A DNA stretch of 31,750 nt from the NCBI GenBank assembly GCA_964641695.1, contig CAZXKG010000019.1, positions 1 to 31,750 of the forward strand, given 5' to 3'. Below the pieces are notes generated by a model. The model searched no databases and was not told the DNA's origin. It worked only from the letters and a program-made list of their open reading frames with translations. Of this stretch, positions 24,258 through 31,741 are shown in pieces; the stretch's first letter is position 1; the number at the start of each line of letters is the position of its first letter. The translations under genes were made by a program, and so were the position numbers. Source of the DNA: RHKX01 sp964641695 (GTDB taxonomy: Bacteria > Actinomycetota > Thermoleophilia > Solirubrobacterales > 70-9).

Positions 24258-25643
24258 TCAGCCGCGCAACGAATCGAGGTCGCGCTCGAAGCCGGGGTAG
24301 CTGACCGCCGCGGCGGCGAAGTCGCGAACGACCACACCGTCGCTCGCGACGAGGCCGGCGACCGCGCCGAGCATCGCCAGGCGATGGTCGCCGAGCGAGT
24401 CGATCTCGCCGCCCGCCAGACCCTTCCCACCCTCGATCACGAAGCCGTCGGGGCGCTCCTCCGCCTCGGCTCCGATCCCGCGCAGCGCCGCGACGACGCC
24501 CGCGATCCGATCCGACTCCTTGAAGCGCAGTTCCGCGGCCCCCTTGACCCGGGTCGTGCCGCTTGCGAAGCAGCCGAGCAGCCCGACCAACGGCAGCTCG
24601 TCGATCGCCAGGGGAACCTCGGCCGCGAGCACGTCGGTCGCCTGCAGCCCGTCTCCGCCACCGCTGTAGCGGGCGCGAACCGAGCCGACGGGCTCACCAC
24701 CCTGATGGCCGGTCTCGCTCACCTCGATCGACGCCCCCATCCGGTTGAGGACCCCGAGCAAGCCGATCCTGGTCGGGTTGAGGCCGACGCCGGTGACCGT
24801 GACGTCGCTTCCGGGGACGATCAACGCCGCGGCGATGTGGAAGGCCGCCGAGGAGAGATCGCCGGGAACCGTCAGCGGCGGAAGCCGCAGCCGCTCGGTG
24901 GGACGCAACGTCACGGTGCGCGCGACCGGGTCGACGGGGAGCGTCCCGCGCTTTCTCGCCACCCTCACCTCGACACCGGCGGCGGCGAGCATCCGCTCTG
25001 TGTGGTCGCGGGTCTCAGCCGCCTCGTGAACGACGCTCGCGCCCTCCGCCGAGAGGGCGGCTAGCAGCAGACAGGACTTCACCTGGGCCGAGGCGACGGG
25101 CATCTCGTACTCGATCCCGCGCAACCTGCGGCCGGTGATCGTCAGGGGCGGGACGACGTCTCCGTCGCTCTCGACCCCGCGAACCTGGGCCCCCATCTGA
25201 GCGAGCGGGGCGCTGACGCGCCCCATCGGCCGGCGGCGGATCGACGCGTCGCCGTCGAGCGTGAACTCGCGACCGTCCTGCGGCGCGAGCAGGCCGGTGA
25301 TCAGCCGGATCAGCGTTCCGGCGTTGCCGACGTCGATCGGCTCGCCGGGCGGCGTCGCGCCGTTGACACCGAAACCCCCGATCTCGACCTCGATCGCCTC
25401 CGCCTCGGAGGGCCCGATCTCGACGCTCGCGCCGAGCGCGCCGATCGCGCTGAGCGAGCTCCGCGTGTCGGCGGAGTCCAAGTAGCGACTCGCTCTCGTG
25501 GTCCCGTCTCCCAACGCCCCCAGCAGGGCGACCCGGTGGGAGATCGACTTGTCGGGCGGCGCCTGAACGCTGCCGCGCACCGGGCCGGCGGGCTCATAGC
25601 GACGATCCACCCGGCTCGCCCCTTCGGGGGACGGAGGTGTCAT
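24258..25643 (-). CDS. aroA: 3-phosphoshikimate 1-carboxyvinyltransferase (EPSP synthase)
   Basis: AroA joins shikimate 3-phosphate and phosphoenolpyruvate, the sixth step of the shikimate pathway. The start is the ATG at 25641–25643, overlapping the tyrA stop as ATGA, giving 461 residues. Visible motifs are PDKSISHR (30–37, Lys32), GNAGTLIRLITGLL, which in this lineage has Leu-Ile in place of the frequent Thr-Met-Arg, and RFKESDRI. The N-terminal ~15 residues are extra. It sits between tyrA and cmk; in many bacteria aroA and cmk are likewise adjacent. Confidence 0.95.
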   Translation of the reverse strand: MTPPSPEGASRVDRRYEPAGPVRGSVQAPPDKSISHRVALLGALGDGTTRASRYLDSADTRSSLSAIGALGASVEIGPSEAEAIEVEIGGFGVNGATPPGEPIDVGNAGTLIRLITGLLAPQDGREFTLDGDASIRRRPMGRVSAPLAQMGAQVRGVESDGDVVPPLTITGRRLRGIEYEMPVASAQVKSCLLLAALSAEGASVVHEAAETRDHTERMLAAAGVEVRVARKRGTLPVDPVARTVTLRPTERLRLPPLTVPGDLSSAAFHIAAALIVPGSDVTVTGVGLNPTRIGLLGVLNRMGASIEVSETGHQGGEPVGSVRARYSGGGDGLQATDVLAAEVPLAIDELPLVGLLGCFASGTTRVKGAAELRFKESDRIAGVVAALRGIGAEAEERPDGFVIEGGKGLAGGEIDSLGDHRLAMLGAVAGLVASDGVVVRDFAAAAVSYPGFERDLDSLRG

Positions 25644-26743
25644 GTCGGCTCCTCGATCTCGGCGACCGTGTGGCCGAGCGCGGCGACGATCTCGGCCGCG
25701 CGCCGGGCCTCGCCCACTCCGCCGACCCAGAGCGAGATCGCGCCCGTCCGCTGATCGGGGGAGGGATCGAGCGACATGTCCTCGATGTTGATGCTCTCCT
25801 TGCCGAGCGCGAGCGCCAGCTCGGCGACGGTGCCGGGGCGGTTCTCGACCGCGATCCGCAGCTCGATCAGCGGCGCAACGGCGAGATCCGCCTCGATCAT
25901 GCCGCGTCGACGATCGGAGATCTCCTGCTGCCACGTCGCCAGCGAATCCCGGTCGGCGACCGTGAGCAGCCGGCGGGCATCCTCGAGCGCGGCGATCGTC
26001 CGATCGATCTCCGCGACGACGGCGTCGGCGTTGGTCGCGAAGATGTCCGCCCAGATGCCCGGGTTCGCTCCGGCGACCCTGGTCGCGTCGCGGAAGCTGC
26101 GCCCGACCGCGACCCCGCCCCCACTCGAATCCTCCGGGTCCAGCGATTCGGCGGCGGTGGCGACGAGCACGTTCGCGAGCACGTGCGGCAGGTGGCTGAT
26201 CACGGCCATCTGCCGATCGTGCTCGGCGGCGTCGAGCGCCTGCGGACGGGCGCCGATCCCGGCGAGGATCCCGTGGAGGCGGTCGAAGAGGATCCCCTGC
26301 GAGCGGGCGGTCGGCGTCAGGTACCAGCGGGCGCCCTCGAACAGGTCGGCACGTGATCCCTCGACCCCGGAGGTCTCGGCCCCCGCGAGCGGGTGGCCCC
26401 CGATGAAGCGGTCGTCGTCGTCGCGCGCGGAGACCGCTTCGACCAGCGCGCGCTTGGTCGAGCCGACGTCGGTGACGACGGCATCCGGCCCGGAGAGGCT
26501 GAGCGATTCGGCGACCAACGACGGCAGCGCCGCCACCGGGCAGGCGCAGAAGATCGCCTCGGCGCCCTCGACGGCGGCCGCGACCGAGGAGGCCGCCCGG
26601 TCGATCGCGCCCAGCTCGGCGGCGCGCGCGGCGTCGCCTTCGTCAGGATCGAAGCCGATCACCTCGGCTCCCAGCCGGTGGCGCGCGGCGAGCCCGATCG
26701 AGCCGCCGATCAGACCGACGCCGAGCACCGCGATCCTGGTCAC
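25640..26743 (-). CDS. tyrA: Prephenate dehydrogenase with C-terminal ACT domain
   Basis: TyrA oxidatively decarboxylates prephenate to 4-hydroxyphenylpyruvate on the way to tyrosine. The GTG at 26741–26743 overlaps the aroF stop as GTGA and gives 367 residues beginning VTRIAVLGVGLIGGSIG, a Rossmann NAD(P)-binding loop (8–17). GGHPLAGAE and HDRQMAVISHLPH are typical of the catalytic domain. Residues ~295–367 (IELRIAVENRPGTVAELALAL) form an ACT domain, so allosteric inhibition, probably by tyrosine, is expected. Arogenate specificity cannot be excluded from sequence alone. Confidence 0.94.
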   Translation of the reverse strand: MTRIAVLGVGLIGGSIGLAARHRLGAEVIGFDPDEGDAARAAELGAIDRAASSVAAAVEGAEAIFCACPVAALPSLVAESLSLSGPDAVVTDVGSTKRALVEAVSARDDDDRFIGGHPLAGAETSGVEGSRADLFEGARWYLTPTARSQGILFDRLHGILAGIGARPQALDAAEHDRQMAVISHLPHVLANVLVATAAESLDPEDSSGGGVAVGRSFRDATRVAGANPGIWADIFATNADAVVAEIDRTIAALEDARRLLTVADRDSLATWQQEISDRRRGMIEADLAVAPLIELRIAVENRPGTVAELALALGKESINIEDMSLDPSPDQRTGAISLWVGGVGEARRAAEIVAALGHTVAEIEEPT

Positions 26744-27831
26744 GTCGAACTGCGCGCTCGCCGCGCTCCCGTCGCATCGTCGAGTCGGCGCAGGACCGAA
26801 ACCGTCTGCTCCCAGTCCATGCAGGCGTCGGTGATCGACTGGCCGTAGATCAGGTCGGTGCCGTCGCCCACGCCCTGGTTGCCGGCGACGAGGAAGGACT
26901 CCAGCATGACGCCGACGATCGCCTCGTTCCCCCCTTCGAGCTGCCCAGCCAGGCTCTCGACGACGACCGGCTGGCGATCGTGGTCCTTGCCGCTGTTGTC
27001 GTGGGAGGCATCGACAACGACACGCTCGGCCAGGTTCGCGCCGCGCAGCTTCCCGAGCGCCTCCTCGACCCCGTCGGCGTCGTAGTTCGGCGCCCCGCGG
27101 CCGCCGCGGAGGATCACGTGGCCGTCGGCGTTGCCGCTCGTGTGCAAGATCGCCGGGCGACCGGCGTCGTCGATGCCGGCGAAGACGTGCTGCGCCGCCG
27201 AGGCGCGAACCGCGTCGACCGCGACCTGGACGTTGCCGTCGGTCCGGTTCTTGAAGCCGATCGGCATCGAGAGGCCGGAGCCGAGCTGGCGGTGGATCTG
27301 GCTCTCCGTGGTACGGGCGCCGATCGCTCCCCAGGCAACCGTGTCGGAGATGTACTGCGGGGTGATCGGGTCGAGGAACTCGACGCCGATCGGCAGGCCC
27401 AGGTCGAGCACCTGCAGCAGCAGCTCGCGCGCCATCTTCAAGCCGGTGTTGACGTCGCCGGAGCCGTCGAGGTGGGGGTCGTTGATCAGGCCCTTCCACC
27501 CGGTCGTGGTCCGCGGCTTCTCGAAGTAGACGCGCATCGCGATCAGCAGGTGGTCGAGCGATCCGGCGAGCTCGGCGAGCCGCCTCGCGTAGTCCAGCGC
27601 CGCCTCCGGGTCGTGGACGCTGCACGGGCCGACGACGACGAGCAGACGCTCGTCCTCGCGGTCGAGGATCGCGCGCACCTCCTCGCGGCCTTTCATGACT
27701 ACGGCGGCGCGCTCATCCCCCAGCGGCAGGTCGCCGAGCAGGTCGACGGGGGCGACGAGCGCCTCGGCGCGCTCGATCCGGGTGTCGCGTACGCCGTCCC
27801 GCGTCATCTCGTCTTGTGATCCGATCATCAT
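26740..27831 (-). CDS. aroF: 3-deoxy-7-phosphoheptulonate synthase, AroF/AroG type (class I)
   Basis: DAHP synthase condenses phosphoenolpyruvate and erythrose 4-phosphate, the committed step of aromatic synthesis. From the ATG at 27829–27831 it has 363 residues, close to E. coli AroG; the frame is open to 27942 but that stretch overlaps the leader. Motifs include VVVGPCSVHDP (metal-ligand Cys70), GWKGLINDPHLDGS, GARTTESQIHR, FKNRTDG and VDASHDNSGKDH. This is the class I alpha type, whereas many actinobacteria use class II enzymes. GAGAGG lies 12 bases before the ATG, a distant Shine–Dalgarno candidate. A leader peptide and structured leader precede it, implying attenuation by aromatic amino acids. 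Confidence 0.94.
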   Translation of the reverse strand: MMIGSQDEMTRDGVRDTRIERAEALVAPVDLLGDLPLGDERAAVVMKGREEVRAILDREDERLLVVVGPCSVHDPEAALDYARRLAELAGSLDHLLIAMRVYFEKPRTTTGWKGLINDPHLDGSGDVNTGLKMARELLLQVLDLGLPIGVEFLDPITPQYISDTVAWGAIGARTTESQIHRQLGSGLSMPIGFKNRTDGNVQVAVDAVRASAAQHVFAGIDDAGRPAILHTSGNADGHVILRGGRGAPNYDADGVEEALGKLRGANLAERVVVDASHDNSGKDHDRQPVVVESLAGQLEGGNEAIVGVMLESFLVAGNQGVGDGTDLIYGQSITDACMDWEQTVSVLRRLDDATGARRARSST

Positions 27832-27884
27832 GGTCGTGGAAAGCCTCTCAGAGTCTCGTGGGTCGTCGCGTTGCGGAGGAGATC

Positions 27885-27970
27885 TCCCGTTGCGAGAACG
27901 GGACGATCGGCCTGGGCGCCCGGCGGAACCGGTGCTCGGCACACTCGCCCGACGAGCAAACGGGGGCGAG
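27885..27970 (-). promoter_or_regulatory. Structured leader (candidate attenuator) of aroF
   Basis: Between the leader-peptide stop (27984) and the aroF ATG (27831) the RNA can form two mutually exclusive helices: CTCGCCC (27970–27964) with GGGCGAG (27950–27944), seven pairs, or TGCTCG (27958–27953) with CGAGCA (27938–27933), six pairs. A ribosome at the peptide stop would cover the first strand and permit the second helix. A further hairpin TCCCGTT-CTCGC-AACGGGA lies at 27903–27885, before the start codon. No U-tract follows, so whether control is by termination or by masking translation is open. Confidence 0.5.
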
Positions 27971-27983
27971 CTGGGCCGGACGC

Positions 27984-28097
27984 CTAGCTAAATCGCCAAT
28001 AGGACCAGTACGTGGTGCGAGCCGAGATGCGAGCAGCACGGGCGGGTGCGCTGAGAGCGCACGAGGCGATGGAGGTGTCTGCCGCGCGGTCGACCAC
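27984..28097 (-). CDS. Aromatic-rich leader peptide upstream of aroF
   Basis: A short frame from GTG at 28095–28097 (or GTG two codons earlier, 28103) encodes about 37 residues ending TTYWSYWRFS-stop. Five of its last eight residues are Tyr, Trp or Phe, in codons TAC TGG TCC TAT TGG CGA TTT (28010–27990), in a GC-rich genome where such codons are rare and Trp is uncommon. It lies just upstream of DAHP synthase and is followed by competing stem-loops. A TACAAA box (28106–28111) lies eight bases before the GTG, as at other leaderless genes here. By analogy with trpL-type leaders and aroR of Corynebacterium glutamicum, ribosome stalling on these codons would sense aromatic amino acids. No ATG start is present in frame, the main reservation. 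Confidence 0.6.
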   Translation of the reverse strand: MVDRAADTSIASCALSAPARAARISARTTYWSYWRFS

Positions 28098-28125
28098 GAC
28101 CACTGTTTGTAGCAGGTGAGGGCGG

Positions 28126-28138
28126 CGGCTTCCAGCCG
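28126..28138 (-). terminator. Short hairpin after hisC
   Basis: CGGCT-TCC-AGCCG (plus strand) forms a five-pair stem starting five bases beyond the hisC stop. Without a U-tract it is at best a weak terminator, and readthrough into the aroF leader is possible. Confidence 0.25.
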
Positions 28139-28143
28139 AACCG

Positions 28144-29253
28144 CTAGCCGGAGACGTCGAGGATCTCGGCGAGCGTCCTCAGGAAGCGCTGGTTCTCCGC
28201 CTCGGTTCCGTAGGTGACGCGGATGTGCCCCGGGCCCCCGAGGGGGGTGCCGGCCCGGACGATGATCCCGGCGCGGCCGAGGCGCTCGACCACGTCCGCC
28301 TCGTCGCGGCCCTCGCCCAGCTCGATCCAGGAGAAGTTGGTCTGCGTGTCGGCCGTCCTCAGGCCCATCCCGACTAGCGCCTCCTCCATCGCGATCCGCT
28401 CGGTGGCGGTCTTCTCGACCCGATCGAGCATGTCGTCAGCGTGGACGATGGCTTCAGCCCCCGCCGCCTGCGCGAGCAGGTTGACGCTGAACGGCTGGCG
28501 GACCGCGTCGACGGCGGCGCGGAAGCGGGCCGATCCGAGCGCGTAGCCGCAGCGCAATCCCGCCATCCCGTAGACCTTGCTGAAGGTGCGCAGCAGGACC
28601 AGGTTCGGGAACCGATCAAGCAGGCCGACGGAGGCATCGGGCTCGTCGAGCGTCTGCATCTCGATGTAGGCCTCGTCGAGGATCACGGTCACGTCCTCGG
28701 GGACGCGCTCACAGAAGGCGGCGATCCGCTCCGTCGGCAGCGCGGTCCCGGTCGGGTTGTTCGGGTTGCAGACGATCACGAGCCGCGTCGCCGCGGCGAT
28801 CGCCGCCGCCATCGCGTCGAGGTCGTGCTCGTAGGCGTCGTTCAGCGGCACGACGATCTCGCGGGCGCCGGAGAGCGGCGCGAGCTGCGGGTACATCGAG
28901 AACGACGGCCAGGAGTAGACGATCTCCGCCCCGTCCTCGCAGAGCGAGAGCGACGCGGCCAGGAGGATCTCGCAGGAGCCGTTGGAGACGGCGATCGTCG
29001 TCGGATCGCGGCCGAAGCGCTCGGCCAACCGTTGACGCAGCAGCGCCGCGTACTGGTCGGGGTAGCGGTTGGCGTTCGCGGCGGCCTTCGCGACCGCCTC
29101 GAGGACCGCCGGGTGAGGTCCCCAGGGCGACTCGTTGGAGGCGAGCTTGATCACGTCGGAGGCCTCGAACGTCCTCCGCGCGCGCTCGATGTCCATCCCG
29201 CCCTCGTAGTGCGGCAGCGCGTCGAGTCTCGATGAGTAGCGAATTGGCATCAC
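28144..29253 (-). CDS. hisC: Histidinol-phosphate / aromatic aminotransferase, HisC family
   Basis: A PLP-dependent class I/II aminotransferase of 369 residues. ASNESPWGPHP near the N-terminus, SNGSCEILLAASL, NPNNPTGTALP, and RTFSKVYGMAGLRCGYALG with the PLP lysine (Lys226) are the HisC signatures. The start is GTG at 29251–29253 or ATG one codon later. No other his gene is present, while the neighbours are aroH, aroF, tyrA and aroA, so the likely role is transamination of phenylpyruvate, 4-hydroxyphenylpyruvate or prephenate; HisC-like enzymes with that role are known. A second, true hisC would be expected elsewhere. It begins nine bases after the aroH stop. Confidence 0.88.
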   Translation of the reverse strand: MMPIRYSSRLDALPHYEGGMDIERARRTFEASDVIKLASNESPWGPHPAVLEAVAKAAANANRYPDQYAALLRQRLAERFGRDPTTIAVSNGSCEILLAASLSLCEDGAEIVYSWPSFSMYPQLAPLSGAREIVVPLNDAYEHDLDAMAAAIAAATRLVIVCNPNNPTGTALPTERIAAFCERVPEDVTVILDEAYIEMQTLDEPDASVGLLDRFPNLVLLRTFSKVYGMAGLRCGYALGSARFRAAVDAVRQPFSVNLLAQAAGAEAIVHADDMLDRVEKTATERIAMEEALVGMGLRTADTQTNFSWIELGEGRDEADVVERLGRAGIIVRAGTPLGGPGHIRVTYGTEAENQRFLRTLAEILDVSG

Positions 29254-29262
29254 GGATTCCGT

Positions 29263-29661
29263 CTACTGGGCCGCTGTCAGGTCCGAGCGCAGAGCCGCCG
29301 CCGCCCCCAGGTACACATGAGAGGGGGCGTGCTGGGCGGGGGCGTGGTAGTGAAGCATGGTCCGAATCACCCGCTCCAGCGAGCCCGGGACGGCGATCTC
29401 CCGAGTGCAGAGCAACGACACGGACTCGAACCCGATCTGCCGGGCGGCGACCGCCGGGAACTCGGCGTCGAGATCGTCGGTGGCGGTGAAGATGCAGCTG
29501 ATCATCTGCTCGGTGGCGATGCCGTTGCGACCCACCATCTCGCGCAGCAGCTCCTCGGTCGCCGAGATGATCGAGTCGCGATCGTTGCGCTCGGCCTGCA
29601 CGGCGCCACGCAGCGCGAAGACGCGAAGGGACTCGGGCATTCCTCGGCTCGGGGCGTTCAC
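29263..29661 (-). CDS. aroH: Chorismate mutase, AroH type
   Basis: Converts chorismate to prephenate, the substrate of TyrA encoded downstream. The 132-residue protein matches the trimeric AroH fold rather than the helical AroQ type. Residues corresponding to the B. subtilis active site are all present: Arg18 (LRGAVQAERND), Cys85 and Glu88 (LLCTREI), Arg100 (RVIRTM) and Tyr117 (HVYL). The GTG start at 29659–29661 overlaps the rluB stop as GTGA; an ATG seven codons in is an alternative. Confidence 0.93.
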   Translation of the reverse strand: MNAPSRGMPESLRVFALRGAVQAERNDRDSIISATEELLREMVGRNGIATEQMISCIFTATDDLDAEFPAVAARQIGFESVSLLCTREIAVPGSLERVIRTMLHYHAPAQHAPSHVYLGAAAALRSDLTAAQ

Positions 29662-30356
29662 GACCGCGAATCCTCCCAGAGCCGGCGCACCTCGGAGTCG
29701 CCGAGCCGTCGCGCGGCGCCCGGGGGGAGCCGACCCAGCTCCACCGATCCGAAGCGGATCCGGGTCAACGCCCGCACCTCGTTGCCGACCTGCTCGACCA
29801 TCCTGCGTACCTGGCGATTGCGACCTTCGCCGATCGTGATCTCGAGCTCCCGTGGAGAACGGGACACCACGCGCGCCGGCGCGGTGGGCCCGTCATCGAG
29901 CTCGACCCCGTTGCGAAGGCGCTCGAGCGCCGTCCGCGCGACCGGGCGGGCAAGCTCTACCCGGTAGGTCTTCTTCACCCCGTAGCGGGGGTGCGTCAGT
30001 CGGTTGGCGAGCTCACCGTCGTTGGTGAGCAGGATCAGCCCGACCGAGTCGGCGTCGAGGCGCCCGACCGGGTAGAGCCTCCGGGGCGAGTCGACGAGGT
30101 CGGTGACCGGCCTGCGCCGGCCGGGCTCGCTCGCGGTCGAGGTGACGTGAAGCGGCTTGTTCACCGCCCAGACCTCGCGCGGCTCCGGCGCGACCGGCCC
30201 ACGACCTGCGACCACGACCGCGTTGCCCTCGTCGACGTCTCGCGCCGGATCGGTCACCAGCTCGCCGTCGACGGTGACGCCGCCGGCCGCGATCACCTTC
30301 TCCGCGGCCCGCCGGGAGGCGACGCCGCTGTGGGCAAGGAACTTCGCCAGGCGCAT
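29658..30356 (-). CDS. rluB: 23S rRNA pseudouridine synthase, RluB/RsuA family
   Basis: Isomerises a uridine in 23S rRNA (position 2605 in E. coli for RluB). The 232-residue protein has an N-terminal S4 RNA-binding domain (MRLAKFLAHSGVASRRAAEKVIAAG, residues 1–60). The RsuA-type catalytic domain follows, with NKPLHVTST, YPVGRLDADSVGLILLTNDGELANRLTHPRYGVKKTY (catalytic Asp101) and EGRNRQVRRM. It starts with ATG at 30354–30356, 15 bases after scpB. The scpA–scpB–rluB order supports the RluB call over RsuA. Confidence 0.93.
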   Translation of the reverse strand: MRLAKFLAHSGVASRRAAEKVIAAGGVTVDGELVTDPARDVDEGNAVVVAGRGPVAPEPREVWAVNKPLHVTSTASEPGRRRPVTDLVDSPRRLYPVGRLDADSVGLILLTNDGELANRLTHPRYGVKKTYRVELARPVARTALERLRNGVELDDGPTAPARVVSRSPRELEITIGEGRNRQVRRMVEQVGNEVRALTRIRFGSVELGRLPPGAARRLGDSEVRRLWEDSRS

Positions 30357-30371
30357 CGCCGCGACGCCCGC

Positions 30372-30953
30372 TCAGGTCTCGGCGCGCTGCTCGCCCGCCT
30401 TGAGCAGCCGCTCGCGAAGCTCGGCGGCGTCCTCCGGAGTCGGGTCGAAGCGGGCGACGTCGGGCAGATCCTCCAGGCCGTTGAGGCCGAAGAGACGCTC
30501 GAACAGCGGGCTCGTCCTGTAGATGACCGCGCCGAAGCGGGAGCGTCCCGACTCCTCGATCAGGCCACGCTCGGTCAGGGTCTGCACCCCGGATTCGGAG
30601 GTGACACCCCTGATCCGCGCGATCTCCGGCCGCGAGACGGGCTGCAGGTAAGCGACGATCGCGAGGGTCTCGGCCTGGGCGGGCGTGAGCGGCGGGGTCT
30701 TCGGCTTGGCCAGCAGGCGACGCGCCGCCGGCTCAGCCGCAGGGTCGGACGCGAGGACGTACCCACCGCCGACCTCGCGCATCACCAGCCCCCGCTCGCC
30801 CGGGGCCAGCTCCTCCGCGAGCAGGTCGAGCGCGTTGCGCATCTGCACCTCGCTCACCTCGCACGCCTCGATCAGATCGCCGACCGGAACGGGATCGGGC
30901 GAGAGGAAGAGCAGCGCCTCGACGGTTCGGGCGAGGGAAGCGGCGTCGCTCAC
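30372..30953 (-). CDS. scpB: Segregation and condensation protein B
   Basis: ScpB dimers bind the ScpA kleisin of the SMC condensin complex, which organises newly replicated chromosome origins. The 193-residue protein has the two winged-helix domains of the family: ARTVEALLFLSPDPVPVGDLIEACEV at the start and LTPAQAETLAIVAYLQPVSRPEIARIRGVTSESGVQTLTERGLIEESGRS in the second. The GTG start at 30951–30953 overlaps the scpA stop as GTGA. No smc gene lies in the window, as usual. Confidence 0.95.
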   Translation of the reverse strand: MSDAASLARTVEALLFLSPDPVPVGDLIEACEVSEVQMRNALDLLAEELAPGERGLVMREVGGGYVLASDPAAEPAARRLLAKPKTPPLTPAQAETLAIVAYLQPVSRPEIARIRGVTSESGVQTLTERGLIEESGRSRFGAVIYRTSPLFERLFGLNGLEDLPDVARFDPTPEDAAELRERLLKAGEQRAET

Positions 30954-31678
30954 TTCTCGTCCCTTGCGCTGATCGCGATCGGGCCGAAGTTCTCGGTCTG
31001 CGTCCAGGTCGCCTCCCCCTTCTTGTGCATCTCCAGCAGCGCGAAGATCGTCACCGCCTGGGTGAGTCGATCCTCGTTGCCGAAGGCCCGGTCGAAGTCC
31101 AGCCTGCCGCTGCGCGAGAGCAGGCCGCGCAGGACCTCGAGACGGCGCTCGAGCGAGACCGTGGGCCTGATGTGGCTGGTGTCAACCGTCGGCGGCGCGG
31201 TCAGCAGGTCGCCGATCGCCAGGCCGAGGCGGTCGGGGTCGTAGGCCTGGCGGGCGGCCTCGACCGAGATCCGGCGCAGCTCCGGCGGCAGCGGTGCCGA
31301 GCGGTAGAGGTAGCCGGATTCCGCCTCGAAGCGCCGCTTGAGCTCGGCGCCGGCATCCTTGTAACGGCGGTACTCGAGCATCCGCGCGAGCAGCTCGTCA
31401 GCGGCCTCCTCGGGTCCGAGGTCGAGCTGCGCCTCCTCCGGAGCGGGCAGCATCAGCCGCGACTTCAGCTCCAGCAGCGCGGCGATCAGGACGAGGAACT
31501 CGGTCGCCGCCTCCAGGTCGAGCTCACCCTCCTGCTCGAGGTGGTCGAGGTAGGCGAGGACGATCTCGCCCAGCTCGACTTCGAGCAGGCTGATCTCCTC
31601 CCGCAGGACGATCGCCAGGAGCAGGTCGAAGGGTCCGGCGAAGACGTCGAGGTCGAGCTCGAGGTCGGCGGTGCGCAC
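30950..31678 (-). CDS. scpA: Segregation and condensation protein A (kleisin)
   Basis: ScpA bridges the two heads of the SMC dimer. The 242-residue protein begins VRTADLELDLDVFAGPFDLLLAIVLREEISLLEVEL, the conserved N-terminal helical domain that contacts the SMC neck. An acidic linker and a C-terminal winged helix ending VTIFALLEMHKKGEATWTQTENFGPIAI follow. The start is GTG at 31676–31678, nine bases after a TATATC box within a block also found at fakA. It is the first gene of scpA–scpB–rluB–aroH–hisC. Confidence 0.95.
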   Translation of the reverse strand: MRTADLELDLDVFAGPFDLLLAIVLREEISLLEVELGEIVLAYLDHLEQEGELDLEAATEFLVLIAALLELKSRLMLPAPEEAQLDLGPEEAADELLARMLEYRRYKDAGAELKRRFEAESGYLYRSAPLPPELRRISVEAARQAYDPDRLGLAIGDLLTAPPTVDTSHIRPTVSLERRLEVLRGLLSRSGRLDFDRAFGNEDRLTQAVTIFALLEMHKKGEATWTQTENFGPIAISARDEK

Positions 31679-31741
31679 GGTCGGAACGATATACCCGCCG
31701 TCGGAATGCTCCGGGCTGCGCCCGTCCGCTTCCGCCGGTTG
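31679..31741 (-). promoter_or_regulatory. scpA promoter block, shared with fakA
   Basis: On the minus strand TATATC (31688–31693) ends nine bases before the GTG start, with CGGAGCATTCCG at 31702–31713. The arrangement and 30 of 38 bases, counted from the start codon, match the fakA block at 5359–5417. Further matching pieces (GCGCAGC, CGGAAGC) continue to about 31741, with small insertions. Confidence 0.6.

Noticed and set aside
27848..28039. 63-residue frame upstream of aroF (minus)
   Set aside because: It overlaps the leader peptide in another phase, has no start signals and a composition typical of random GC-rich frames.
27832..28143. T-box riboswitch before aroF
   Set aside because: The invariant T-box sequence (AGGGTGGNACCGCG) is missing; the aromatic leader peptide explains the region better.
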